Assembly (NCBI GenBank): GCA_964591375.1
Contig: CAZQAU010000004.1
Location: 13,538-77,537 of the forward strand
Reading direction: 5' to 3'
Source of the DNA: CAYYYG01 sp964591375
GTDB taxonomy: Bacteria > Patescibacteriota > Microgenomatia > UBA1406 > GWC2-37-13
Length of the DNA: 64,000 nt
Shown here: positions 7,983-16,121 of the stretch, piece by piece
Position numbering within the stretch: position 1 is the stretch's first letter
How the letters are laid out: each line of letters begins with the position of its first letter
Made by a program: the position numbers and the translations under genes
Notes under the pieces: model-generated
What the model was told of the DNA's origin: nothing
The model's database searches: none
The model's input: only the letters and a program-made list of their open reading frames with translations

Positions 7983-8672
7983 ATGATAAAAGCGATTCCC
8001 TGGGTCCAAATCGTTGGTTTGCTTTCTGATTTAGTAGTATTCGATTCATATGATTTTCAGCAGTTTCTGAAAAAATTGATTAAACTGCTAACCAATTTTA
8101 TTCCTGTCGATTCCTGCCTTATTTATTTTTATGATCGTCAGAACAAACAGTTAATTTTGGTCGGATCAAAACAATCGCATAACAAACTATTAGGAAAAAT
8201 CATGCTTAAAACAGGGGAGGGGATAACCGGTTGGGTCGCCGTGCATAAAAAGACCGTAGTTTTAAAAAAGAATGCTTATCGGGATGAACGATTTAAATTT
8301 TTTAAAGAGTTACCGGAAGATTTGTATGAAGCTTTTTTATCGGTACCGATTATAGATAAGCAGGGAGTGGTGGGTGTTATCAATCTTCAGCATAAAACTC
8401 CTTATGAATTTAGTTTGGAACAAGTCAAGACAGTAGAAGCGATTGTTAAGATCATTGCCTCGGCTTTTGAAAAAGTAGTTTGGGAAAGAAAAGTCGAACA
8501 TCTGGAAACAAAACTTGAAGAAAGAAAAGTGGTAGAAAAGGCAAAAGGTATTTTGATGAAAGAACGTGGTTTGACAGAAACGGATGCGTATACATTACTT
8601 CAACGGGAGGCGATGAAGAAAAGAAAGTCTATCCGGGAAATTGCTGAGGCAGTTTTGTTGGTCTACGATTGA
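7983..8672 (+). CDS. GAF-ANTAR domain putative antiterminator
   Basis: A 229-residue regulator. A GAF domain spans about residues 18-165 (TGEGITGWVAVHKKTVV, LSVPIIDKQGVVGVINLQ), and a C-terminal ANTAR domain spans about 172-227 (VEKAKGILMKERGLTETDAY, then SIREIAEAVL). ANTAR domains bind paired RNA hairpins in mRNA leaders and prevent transcription termination; a GAF domain usually senses a small ligand or redox state. There is no receiver domain and no companion kinase beside it, so the signal probably acts directly on GAF. No twin-hairpin leader was found nearby, and most genes here seem to lack leaders, so its targets are unknown. Its 3' end overlaps the convergent gene by 44 bases. Confidence 0.85.
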   Translation: MIKAIPWVQIVGLLSDLVVFDSYDFQQFLKKLIKLLTNFIPVDSCLIYFYDRQNKQLILVGSKQSHNKLLGKIMLKTGEGITGWVAVHKKTVVLKKNAYRDERFKFFKELPEDLYEAFLSVPIIDKQGVVGVINLQHKTPYEFSLEQVKTVEAIVKIIASAFEKVVWERKVEHLETKLEERKVVEKAKGILMKERGLTETDAYTLLQREAMKKRKSIREIAEAVLLVYD

Positions 8673-9975
8673 TTGCCAGTAATGCCTGAGCTGCCGACAT
8701 ATAAATAGGAGGAGCTTCTCCGCTATAAGCCAGTCCAATAGTTTCTCGTCGAACAGACTCACCGTACTTTGCCCTGGTTACTGCCGGATGCGTTTCGATC
8801 GCGCGTCGAGCAGCATTCTGAGCATCTTTTTTTGTAGAAAAGGTGCCTATAGTTGATATGTCGGAAACGTTCTTACTATATGTGCCATCATGTTTACTGG
8901 TGGGAATAACGGTGCTTTTAAATCTGTGAGGGACTATTTGTACCGGCAAGTTTGCGGCAATTTCTGTTCCTGTAATCGTCTTTTTCTTTGATCCTTTAAA
9001 TAACCAGTCAATTGTTTTTTTCACATATCTAATCCGCTCTGTCGTGGCGCGACCATATTTTATGTGCCGGATAGACTCTGTCTGACGACGTTGTCTTTCC
9101 AAAAACAACTCCAGAACTTTATGTTGTGGTTTTGGAGAAATTTGTATTTCTCTTATCATTTTGTTTTTCGGATCCGTTGATACTTTGATTTGTTGTTGTG
9201 ATGTTTGTTCCCGCGCCATCGTAATAGGTTTGGTGCTATTTAGAGTGTGTGGTTTTGATCGTGGTTCAATCCATTTTTTTGAACCGATTGCATGTGTGAT
9301 GATTTTTTGAGCCTGTGCTTCGGGAAATCGGGCTTCTTTTAATTTGACAAATGTTATCTGTGCCTGGTTACGATTGGCTAAATCCGCCCGTGCCTGTGCT
9401 ACTTGAAGTGTTGGTCTCACTTGTATTTCAGGTTTTTTATTGGATCTAGACACAATTTTAATCTCAGCGGGTTTGAGTGTTTTTAGTGCTTCTTTATTGT
9501 TTATTATTCTTCCCTGGGTCATAAATGTACGACGATCAAATATATTGACAGAATTTTTTTTTGCCGCTTCCACACTAAATGGAATGGTACGTACAGACTC
9601 TTTAGGAACTGATGGTTTAACAATGATTTGTGGTGTATGTTCCCATATGGGTTTGGAATATCTTTGAAAGCTTTTCCACTCCTTTTTTGTTACCCGTGCT
9701 GAGTCATGAAACCGCGGTCTTTGTGGAATAGTGGAGATTATGGATGTCATAGGAACGCGATGAGTGCGTATCGACGACCCACGTGGTGGCACTTTGTCTG
9801 TGTGTAGTAAACCAGCATCTCCTAATTTAGGTAAGCGTGTCGATATCTGCGGAGCACGATTACGGGTGAAATCAAGTGTTCGGGTAAAGGTTGCAGCAGA
9901 GGGAGATTGTCCGATTCTTTCGGCTGTGATGGTCGAAGCCGGTGATGGAGTGCGCGATCTCATTCGTTCTGTCAT
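8629..9975 (-). CDS. Unrecognised basic, Ser/Thr/Arg/Lys-rich protein
   Basis: I do not recognise this 448-residue protein. It is very basic and low in hydrophobic segments, with no signal peptide or membrane helix. Residues 1-330 look largely disordered (many Arg, Pro, Thr, Ser, Gln). The last 120 residues look folded, with GTFSTKKDAQNAARRAIETH vaguely like a SPOR-type repeat. The start is well supported by GGGAGG six bases before ATG, one of the few clear Shine-Dalgarno sites in the window. It is the last gene after hpt-rr-pilB-pilC on the same strand, 86 bases beyond pilC, so a link to pilus assembly is possible but unproven. It could be nucleic-acid binding. Confidence 0.68.
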   Translation of the reverse strand: MTERMRSRTPSPASTITAERIGQSPSAATFTRTLDFTRNRAPQISTRLPKLGDAGLLHTDKVPPRGSSIRTHRVPMTSIISTIPQRPRFHDSARVTKKEWKSFQRYSKPIWEHTPQIIVKPSVPKESVRTIPFSVEAAKKNSVNIFDRRTFMTQGRIINNKEALKTLKPAEIKIVSRSNKKPEIQVRPTLQVAQARADLANRNQAQITFVKLKEARFPEAQAQKIITHAIGSKKWIEPRSKPHTLNSTKPITMAREQTSQQQIKVSTDPKNKMIREIQISPKPQHKVLELFLERQRRQTESIRHIKYGRATTERIRYVKKTIDWLFKGSKKKTITGTEIAANLPVQIVPHRFKSTVIPTSKHDGTYSKNVSDISTIGTFSTKKDAQNAARRAIETHPAVTRAKYGESVRRETIGLAYSGEAPPIYMSAAQALLAINRRPTKLPQQFPG

Positions 9976-10061
9976 AGGCGCCTCCCGATTAAGTGTATGA
10001 TACTATATGATAATTTAGATTGCAAGAGAATTTTATCTGAAGAAAGGAGAATTTACTATAA

Positions 10062-11114
10062 TTAATGTTGTCCCACCTGTCCGATAAGACCGTAAATGGG
10101 TGCGATAATAGCAAGCATCATACCACCGATCATAACACCTACAGCCACAAGCATAATCGGTTCCAATAGAGCAGTGAGAATTTTAAGAGTGCTGGACACT
10201 TGGTAATCCAGATGTTCGGAAATTTCTTGTAAAGATTTATCTAGTGTGCCGGTTTTTTCACCCGCTTCGATCATCTTAATCATAATCGTGGGCATGATTC
10301 CTTTATGGGCTTTGAAACCTTCCGATAATCGTTTACCACTTAAAACCATTTCGCGCGAATTGGCAATGGTCTCAGCGATATCTTTGCGCATGACTACATC
10401 CTGACACAGTTCGAGTGCGGCATTAATAGGAATGCCAGAGGAGAGTAGGTGGTAGAAACTGCGACAGAAACGTGTTAAATCGATTTCTTTGACAAGCTCC
10501 GAAACGACCGGAAGTTTAAAAAGAAACCCAAAAATAATCTGTTTATTAGTTCGATAAATGAAAACAAGAATGCCGACAAAAAGCGCTAGTCCGCCGACAA
10601 AAAAAATAGTATTGTTAATCAGTAACCCTGAGATAAAAATAAGAACCCGTGTCGGAAGAGGAAGTGGTACTTTCAGACGAAGAAACACAGTTGAAATTTT
10701 CGGTACTACGACAATTAAGATCATCAGCAGTACGCCTACAAAGACAACAGAAATTAGAAGCGGATACATAACGGCAGATTTTATCTTGTCGGAAAACTCC
10801 ATTTCTTTTTGAATATTATTCGTTAGATCTTTTAACGTTTCATCAAGGTTACCTGCTTCTTCGGAAGCTTTGATAATATTTACAGTTACCTTATCAAAAA
10901 CTTTAGGAAATTTACCGAAGGCTTCGTGCACATGTTGTCCCTGCATAAGATCATCACGGAGCACCTCAAGTACTTTTTTTTGATTGCCTTTGGCATCTTC
11001 CAGTAATGAATCAACCGCTTCAAGAATTGAGATACCCGCCGAAAGCATAGTGGCGAAGTTGCCGACAAGTGTTTTTTTATCGTTAGCGGACAACGTAATA
11101 CGTTTGGTATTCAT
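10062..11114 (-). CDS. pilC: Type IV pilus / type II secretion inner-membrane platform protein PilC
   Basis: Polytopic platform protein that couples the PilB ATPase to pilin polymerisation. Its 350 residues contain the two duplicated T2SSF domains (about 15-130 and 215-335). Membrane helices fall near residues 115-140 (PLLISVVFVGVLLMILIVVV), 155-185, and the C-terminus (MLVAVGVMIGGMMLAIIAPI). The family pattern EAGNLDETL / EAGEKTGTLDKSL is present in both halves. It starts 14 bases after pilB ends, on the same strand, with a weak GAGAA before ATG. No pilin or prepilin peptidase is in the window. Confidence 0.95.
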   Translation of the reverse strand: MNTKRITLSANDKKTLVGNFATMLSAGISILEAVDSLLEDAKGNQKKVLEVLRDDLMQGQHVHEAFGKFPKVFDKVTVNIIKASEEAGNLDETLKDLTNNIQKEMEFSDKIKSAVMYPLLISVVFVGVLLMILIVVVPKISTVFLRLKVPLPLPTRVLIFISGLLINNTIFFVGGLALFVGILVFIYRTNKQIIFGFLFKLPVVSELVKEIDLTRFCRSFYHLLSSGIPINAALELCQDVVMRKDIAETIANSREMVLSGKRLSEGFKAHKGIMPTIMIKMIEAGEKTGTLDKSLQEISEHLDYQVSSTLKILTALLEPIMLVAVGVMIGGMMLAIIAPIYGLIGQVGQH

Positions 11115-11128
11115 TTCTCTTTTTTAAT

Positions 11129-12817
11129 TTATACAGACTCCACCTTAGTTACACGCAAAACTTCCTGAATGGTAGTAACTCCTTTTGCAACTTTCATAAG
11201 TCCATCATCCAGCATGGTGGTCATACCTTCATCGATAGCGTGTTTTAAAATAACGTCGGAGTCAACTTTTTCCGTAATAAGTTTTTTGATTTCTTTAGTA
11301 ACTTCCAGCACTTCAAACAAACCAATGCGGCCACTGTAACCGGTGCCATGACATAAAGTACATCCCGCACCTTTATACAAGCGAATTTCTTTTTTTTCAC
11401 CGAAATATTTTTTGATAATGGCTCCCGGTAGTTGTTTCGTGAGCTCATCTTCGTTTGCGGTATAAGAAGTTTTGCACATATCACATATCTTTCTGATAAG
11501 ACGCTGTCCGATGATTACATTTACCGTTGAGGCTACTAAAAAAGGTTCGATTTTCATATCAATAAGACGCGGCAGGGTAGTGGCCGCATCATTGGTATGA
11601 AGTGTTGAAAGCACGAGATGGCCGGTGAGCGCTGCGTTGACACCGATACCAGCTGTTTCACCATCGCGCATTTCACCGACAAAGACCACATTGGGATCCT
11701 GTCTTAAAATTGATCGTAAGCCATTGGCGAAGGTAAGGTTAGTTTTGGGATTTACCTGAATCTGATTGACACCTTTCAGACGATACTCTACCGGATCTTC
11801 AATAGTAGTAATATTTTTTTCGCGTACATTCAAAATTTTTAAAATAGCATATATAGATGTGGATTTTCCTGATCCGGTCGGTCCGGTTGATAAAATCATG
11901 CCGAAGGATTTGGTAAACGCATTAGTAACTTTTTTTAAGTCCGTTTCATTCATACCGAGTGTAATTAACGAGAACTGTTTCGCACGTGATGAAAGAAGAC
12001 GCAAAACGATCTTTTCGCCTTCGACAATGGGCAGAATGGAAACACGAATATCTACATATTCAGTTTCGTCGATATTTACCCGCATTTTTCCATCTTGTGC
12101 CGCAAGATGTTCGTCGGTACGCAATCGTGACATGACTTTAATGCGGGTGACAACCCGATCATGGAGATGTTTGGGGAGAAAAAGTACGTCATGTAAAATA
12201 CCATCGATACGAAAACGAATCAGTGAATTTTTTTCCTGTGGTTCAATGTGTACATCGGATGTTTTGTCCTGATACGCATAGGCAATCAGAAGATCTACCA
12301 TATTGGCAACCGGTGTCTCAACTTCGTCATTGGCGTTGTTGCGCTCAGTAACTTCATTAAGAATGCCATCAAATGTTTTTTGAATATCTTTTCGGTAAAT
12401 ATATAGTGTGTTGGTGATATCACGTTCAGTCGCAAAACTGGTCACAATTTTAAGACCGGTTTTTTTAGCCAGCAACTGTTGAATTTCAACATTTGATGGG
12501 TCAGCCATAGCCAGTTTGATTGTTGTTTGATCTCGGGCATAGGCGATAATTTTTTGTTTACGCGCGATTCTTTCGGGTACTATATAAAGCGCATCAGGTG
12601 GAATAGTTATTTTCGATAAGACGATAAAAGGGATTTTAAGATGATCGGCGATGAGAAGTCCTAAATTTTCATCGGAGATAATATTACGTTCATTTAATGC
12701 TTCGGTTAGATTCATTTCCGCATTTTTAGCATAGGAGATGATATCGTTGAGAGCTTTTTCATCAAGAAGTTTTGTTTTCAGTACCAGAGCTTTCAGATCC
12801 GCTTCGGAAATAAGCAT
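11129..12817 (-). CDS. pilB: Type IV pilus assembly ATPase PilB/GspE
   Basis: Cytoplasmic hexameric ATPase driving pilus extension. At 562 residues it has an N-terminal MshEN/T2SSE-N domain (about 1-140) and a full ATPase core. The core shows Walker A GPTGSGKST with Lys318, an Asp box with DVHIEP, a Walker B-type GEMRDGETA and a His box (LSTLHTNDAATTLPRL). A tetracysteine zinc module (CDMC ... CTLCHGTGYSGRIG) is near the C-terminus. That module is typical of assembly rather than retraction ATPases. It lies between the response-regulator gene and pilC on the same strand, so pilus motor expression is probably tied to the phosphorelay genes. Confidence 0.96.
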   Translation of the reverse strand: MLISEADLKALVLKTKLLDEKALNDIISYAKNAEMNLTEALNERNIISDENLGLLIADHLKIPFIVLSKITIPPDALYIVPERIARKQKIIAYARDQTTIKLAMADPSNVEIQQLLAKKTGLKIVTSFATERDITNTLYIYRKDIQKTFDGILNEVTERNNANDEVETPVANMVDLLIAYAYQDKTSDVHIEPQEKNSLIRFRIDGILHDVLFLPKHLHDRVVTRIKVMSRLRTDEHLAAQDGKMRVNIDETEYVDIRVSILPIVEGEKIVLRLLSSRAKQFSLITLGMNETDLKKVTNAFTKSFGMILSTGPTGSGKSTSIYAILKILNVREKNITTIEDPVEYRLKGVNQIQVNPKTNLTFANGLRSILRQDPNVVFVGEMRDGETAGIGVNAALTGHLVLSTLHTNDAATTLPRLIDMKIEPFLVASTVNVIIGQRLIRKICDMCKTSYTANEDELTKQLPGAIIKKYFGEKKEIRLYKGAGCTLCHGTGYSGRIGLFEVLEVTKEIKKLITEKVDSDVILKHAIDEGMTTMLDDGLMKVAKGVTTIQEVLRVTKVESV

Positions 12818-12905
12818 ACAGGGTTAGATTTGAGAAATAAATTATAGATTAAGGATAAAGAATTAAGAAGAAAGAATCAAGGACAGCCGTAAGATTTCTT
12901 GATAA

Positions 12906-13271
12906 TTATTTTTTAAGAGCAGCATTAATTTTAGTTTTCAGTCCTTCAAAGTCAAAAAAGCTTTTGTTTATATAGTCGACGGCACCCAATTTTTTAGCTT
13001 TTTCCACATCAGATTCCTGACCTAAGGTGGAAAATACAATTACCGGAATTTTTTTAAGAGTGGCATTTTGAGATAAGGACTGTAAAACATCAAAACCATC
13101 TTTTTTGGGCATGATAATATCGAGCAGTATAATATCTGGCTTTATTTCATCCGCTTTTTTTAGTCCTTCATCGCCATCGGAAGCCATTTCGACTTCCATA
13201 CCTTCCTGCTGTAACTTTGCGGAATAAAATTCACGAAAAAAAGTGTCATCTTCAATTAAAAGTAATTTCAT
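12906..13271 (-). CDS. Single-domain response regulator (CheY-like)
   Basis: Stand-alone receiver domain of 121 residues with no output domain. Phosphoacceptor Asp51 is in LLDIIMPKKDG, the acidic pocket is Glu7/Asp8/Asp9, the switch residues are Ser81/Thr82, and the invariant lysine is Lys103 in YINKS. It is 21 bases downstream of an Hpt-domain gene and 88 bases upstream of pilB, all on the minus strand. This suggests the phosphorelay Hpt-to-receiver controls pilus assembly or twitching by protein contact rather than DNA binding. A candidate kinase is the orphan sensor kinase at 45735-48068, but nothing in the sequence proves that link. Confidence 0.93.
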   Translation of the reverse strand: MKLLLIEDDTFFREFYSAKLQQEGMEVEMASDGDEGLKKADEIKPDIILLDIIMPKKDGFDVLQSLSQNATLKKIPVIVFSTLGQESDVEKAKKLGAVDYINKSFFDFEGLKTKINAALKK

Positions 13272-13292
13272 AGTATTTAAGGTAAGTATAGT

Positions 13293-13682
13293 TTATAAAA
13301 TCCCCGTGAACTGTTTCATTACCGTTATATCTTGAGTTAAATCCAGCTCGTGATTACTAGTTTCGATAGTATTTATAGAGTCGGAAAGTTTTTGCAAAGC
13401 ATTCGTCAAATGCAATACCGTTTCATCTGTTATTTTAATTTTTCCCTCACGAATATCACGAAATAAAAACTCAATAGTTCCGCATAAAGCTCCGGTTGTC
13501 GCATAGGTCATAATTTGACTTTGACTCTTAAGTGAATGAGCACTGATGTACATTGAATTTATGGCTTCTAGTTTTGCTTTATCACTTTTTAACATATCCA
13601 GGGCATTCTTCATATCCAGCAGATATTTGCGTGATGTTTGTATATAAAGATTTTTATATGAAGATAAATCAACATTTGCCAT
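13293..13682 (-). CDS. Hpt (histidine phosphotransfer) domain protein
   Basis: A 129-residue all-helical protein with the phosphotransfer motif AHSLKSQS; His49 is the expected phospho-histidine. It resembles the P1 domain of CheA and stand-alone HPt proteins, and it carries no kinase domain. It is the first gene of a minus-strand cluster hpt, receiver, pilB, pilC. The motif has Ser where most Hpt proteins have Gly after the Lys (HxLKG), a common tolerated change. Function as a phosphorelay intermediate is inferred from the motif and the adjacent receiver gene. Confidence 0.83.
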   Translation of the reverse strand: MANVDLSSYKNLYIQTSRKYLLDMKNALDMLKSDKAKLEAINSMYISAHSLKSQSQIMTYATTGALCGTIEFLFRDIREGKIKITDETVLHLTNALQKLSDSINTIETSNHELDLTQDITVMKQFTGIL

Positions 13683-13760
13683 AATAGTTGATGGTACTAA
13701 AAGCTGATTATATATGCAAGCTCAAATCTCTTATGTGCTTTTCATTATAATAAGAAGGGG

Positions 13761-13766
13761 TATAAT
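13761..13766 (+). promoter_or_regulatory. -10 box for TPR-protein gene
   Basis: Consensus TATAAT ends 6 bases before the ATG at 13773, giving a predicted leaderless transcript for the TPR protein and acylphosphatase genes. Confidence 0.6.
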
Positions 13767-13772
13767 AGTGAT

Positions 13773-14207
13773 ATGCAGTCTTCATCGGTTTTTTTAGTAA
13801 AAAAATTAGCCAAGATGTTCCTAATCTGTTTAGCTATTGCGATAGTGGCAGCGAATATAGCAATCTCACAATTTTTACCCGCGGACTTTTTTTCGTTTAT
13901 GCAGGAAGATAAAACAACGGCTATTCATTTTTTGAAATCGCTCAAATCTGTGCCCCAGTTTAATATGCTTGCCGAAAGACAACGTAACATTTATGGTCGT
14001 GATATTGACATAGAGCTTTTTGGTTCGGAGACACAGCGTGATGTAAAAATCTTTCAGCTGGAAAAAATGTTGACATATAATCCAAATGCGCGGGATGTTT
14101 TGTTTAATTTATACAAATTATATAAAGAAGCCGGCAATACCGAGAAAGCCAATCGGTATCTGAAACAGGCACGTGCCATTGATCCCATGGTGGAGAAGGC
14201 ACAATAA
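13773..14207 (+). CDS. Membrane-anchored TPR-like protein
   Basis: A 144-residue protein with one N-terminal membrane helix (about residues 13-33) and a C-terminal tetratricopeptide-like pair (NPNARDVLFNLYKLYKEAGN then TEKANRYLKQARAIDPMVEK). Between them is a charged, helical region. TPR units mediate protein-protein contacts, so this is probably a small scaffold on the membrane, though the partner is unknown. It is divergent from the hpt-pilC cluster and is followed after four bases by the acylphosphatase gene, forming a short operon. Confidence 0.72.
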   Translation: MQSSSVFLVKKLAKMFLICLAIAIVAANIAISQFLPADFFSFMQEDKTTAIHFLKSLKSVPQFNMLAERQRNIYGRDIDIELFGSETQRDVKIFQLEKMLTYNPNARDVLFNLYKLYKEAGNTEKANRYLKQARAIDPMVEKAQ

Positions 14208-14211
14208 TACA

Positions 14212-14517
14212 ATGGTTACACAGATACATGTTTATATTAAAGGTGATGTGATTGGGGTAGGATTTCGGGCTTGGACAAAAATTCAGGCTAAGATACACCA
14301 GGTCCGTGGTTGGGTACGCAATACTCATGATAAACAAGATATTTTTGGAGCCGGAGGAGGTGTCGAGGCTGTTTTTCAGGGAGAAGAAGATCAGGTAAAG
14401 AAAATGATTGAAGTGGTTAAAAAAGGCCCGCCGATCGCTCATGTCGTGGAAGTTGAACCCATGTGGCAGGAACCCAAGGAAATGTACGAGATATTTGAAA
14501 TAAAGCCGACAGTTTAA
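14212..14517 (+). CDS. acyP: Acylphosphatase
   Basis: Small cytosolic enzyme hydrolysing carboxyl-phosphate bonds in acyl phosphates. I use the ATG at 14212 (101 residues), which starts the beta strand TQIHVYIKGDVIGVGFRAW. An earlier in-frame ATG overlaps the TPR gene and adds non-family sequence. The phosphate loop GVGFR with its catalytic Arg and the WVRN segment with the catalytic Asn are present. The usual short turn between WVRN and VE is lengthened (THDKQDIFGAGGG), which is slightly unusual. The stop overlaps the convergent CYTH gene by 4 bases. Confidence 0.88.
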   Translation: MVTQIHVYIKGDVIGVGFRAWTKIQAKIHQVRGWVRNTHDKQDIFGAGGGVEAVFQGEEDQVKKMIEVVKKGPPIAHVVEVEPMWQEPKEMYEIFEIKPTV

Positions 14518-15092
14518 CGCAGATACGGATTTTTTTCTCCAAACACAATTCGTGGCGTATGGTTGTTGATTATATCTACAGAAATATTGTATTTTTGGGA
14601 GATAATAGCATCAACCGCACCAAAATAGGCTGCAGAGTAATCAAACTCTAAAAGCGCAGCTACTTTTTTTACTTCTGTTTCCGATTGACCTTCTATTTCA
14701 ACATAAGGTTCAATATAAGGCCATTCATCAATGCAGATCTCAACTTCATGATATTTCCATAACTCCCGTTTGTTTTCCTGATAAGATTTTTGTATGCAAC
14801 CCATTGTATTCAACAAGGTAATACCAGCATCAAAATTATCGATGTTCAAACAAATTTCTTTTTGATCGGCTATTTTATTTCCTGAAATGACTTTTAAGCT
14901 CAAGGTCACCTTGTCGTACTCCTGGCGAACGCGCAGCCAACCGTTTTTGATTTCGTGCCCTTTAGGAAGATCAAAAACCACTCGTTTTTGAAGATACTCG
15001 GGATATATTTGTTTGGCTCCGATTTTCTGAAGTTTTTGCCGGATGATATGTTGATCTATGTTGAGAAATGTTGCTTCGTATTCGATATCCAT
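14514..15092 (-). CDS. CYTH-domain protein (CyaB-like)
   Basis: A 192-residue member of the CYTH superfamily, tunnel-shaped enzymes that act on triphosphates (class IV adenylate cyclase, thiamine triphosphatase, tripolyphosphatase). The N-terminal IEYEATF corresponds to the ExExK signature, with Glu4 and Glu6 kept but the lysine position occupied by Thr8. Later strands show the charged pattern expected (WLRVRQE, LSLKV, EICIDEWPYIEPYVEIEG). The altered signature lysine makes catalytic activity uncertain. A TATAAT box lies 9 bases before the start codon. It is convergent with acyP. Confidence 0.82.
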   Translation of the reverse strand: MDIEYEATFLNIDQHIIRQKLQKIGAKQIYPEYLQKRVVFDLPKGHEIKNGWLRVRQEYDKVTLSLKVISGNKIADQKEICLNIDNFDAGITLLNTMGCIQKSYQENKRELWKYHEVEICIDEWPYIEPYVEIEGQSETEVKKVAALLEFDYSAAYFGAVDAIISQKYNISVDIINNHTPRIVFGEKNPYLR

Positions 15093-15182
15093 AGCAATGA
15101 AATTATATACAATTATTTTGATGGTGGATATTAGTAGAGTAAGTCAATTGTATATCTGATAATGATGATATCATTATAGAAT

Positions 15183-16070
15183 ATGCCGTATTTACAACAT
15201 CACACATGGTTAATTATTCTTATTGCCATCATAATAAGTTTTTTAATTCCGTCCATTGGTATTGTTTTGGCTCCACTTGTTCAGTATATGCTAATGATAC
15301 TGATGTTTTTTAGTCTGCTTTCCATCAAGACCCGCGACGTTATGAGTCAACTTAAGCACGTAAAAGAAATAATTATTATTCTTCTTATAATTCATGGAGC
15401 TGGTATAGGTATAACCTATTTAATAAAATCTTTTGTTACTTATGAGACATATCTGGGATTATTGTTGATTAGTGTAACACCAACAGGAATTTCGGCTGTA
15501 TTTTTATCGAAATTATATGGAGGGAATCTCGCTAAAGCACTTCCTATTGTAGTAATTTCCAATTTGGTCAGTCCCTTTATTGTGCCTTACATACTAATAA
15601 ACGTAATTAAGATGCCGGTATCATTTCCGGTTACCGGAATGATTATTACGATGACTAAACTGATTATTATCCCCTATATAGCCGCCATGATAGTTCGCAG
15701 GACACCATGGATACATCATCTGCGAAAACAGTCAGTTGTCTTTTCACAGGTATTGTTATTTTTACTTATTCTGGGAGTTGTGTCACCCTTTCGATTTTTG
15801 TTGATTACTAATCTTAAAGAAGTTATGCTGCTGGTGATATTTACTGTGTTTTTTACTGTAGTATCTTTCGTTTTATCTTTTTTGGTTGGTCAAACTAGAA
15901 AAGACAAAATTGCATTTGGTATCGCCGGTAGTTTTAAGAATTTTACTTTGGCGATTGTTACGGCTCTTTCTGTATTTTCGCCGCAGGTCGCGTTACCAGC
16001 TATTGTCTATGCTGTTGTAAACAATATAATGCTTATTCCATTAGAGTTTTGGTTAAAACAAAAAGATTAG
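15183..16070 (+). CDS. Bile acid:sodium symporter (BASS) family transporter
   Basis: Integral membrane protein of 295 residues with about nine hydrophobic segments, matching the BASS/arsenite-carrier superfamily in length and in the conserved blocks SVTPTGISAVFLSKLYGGN and KNFTLAIVTAL. Family members co-transport organic anions such as keto-acids, pantoate or bile acids with Na+; the substrate here cannot be told. It stands alone between the CYTH gene and a nucleotidyltransferase-like gene. An AT-rich TATAGA-like box immediately precedes the start. Confidence 0.82.
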   Translation: MPYLQHHTWLIILIAIIISFLIPSIGIVLAPLVQYMLMILMFFSLLSIKTRDVMSQLKHVKEIIIILLIIHGAGIGITYLIKSFVTYETYLGLLLISVTPTGISAVFLSKLYGGNLAKALPIVVISNLVSPFIVPYILINVIKMPVSFPVTGMIITMTKLIIIPYIAAMIVRRTPWIHHLRKQSVVFSQVLLFLLILGVVSPFRFLLITNLKEVMLLVIFTVFFTVVSFVLSFLVGQTRKDKIAFGIAGSFKNFTLAIVTALSVFSPQVALPAIVYAVVNNIMLIPLEFWLKQKD

Positions 16071-16108
16071 TGGTTATAAAGCGGCGATAAAAATATAAGC
16101 CTGATTGA

Positions 16109-16114
16109 TATAAT
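16109..16114 (+). promoter_or_regulatory. -10 box for nucleotidyltransferase-like gene
   Basis: TATAAT ends 7 bases before the ATG at 16122. Confidence 0.5.
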
Positions 16115-16121
16115 CATAGGT

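Noticed and set aside
12818..12905. Terminator between the receiver gene and pilB
   Set aside because: Only a weak 6-7 bp ATCAAG/CTTGAT stem with no clear T-run; readthrough into pilB is more likely.
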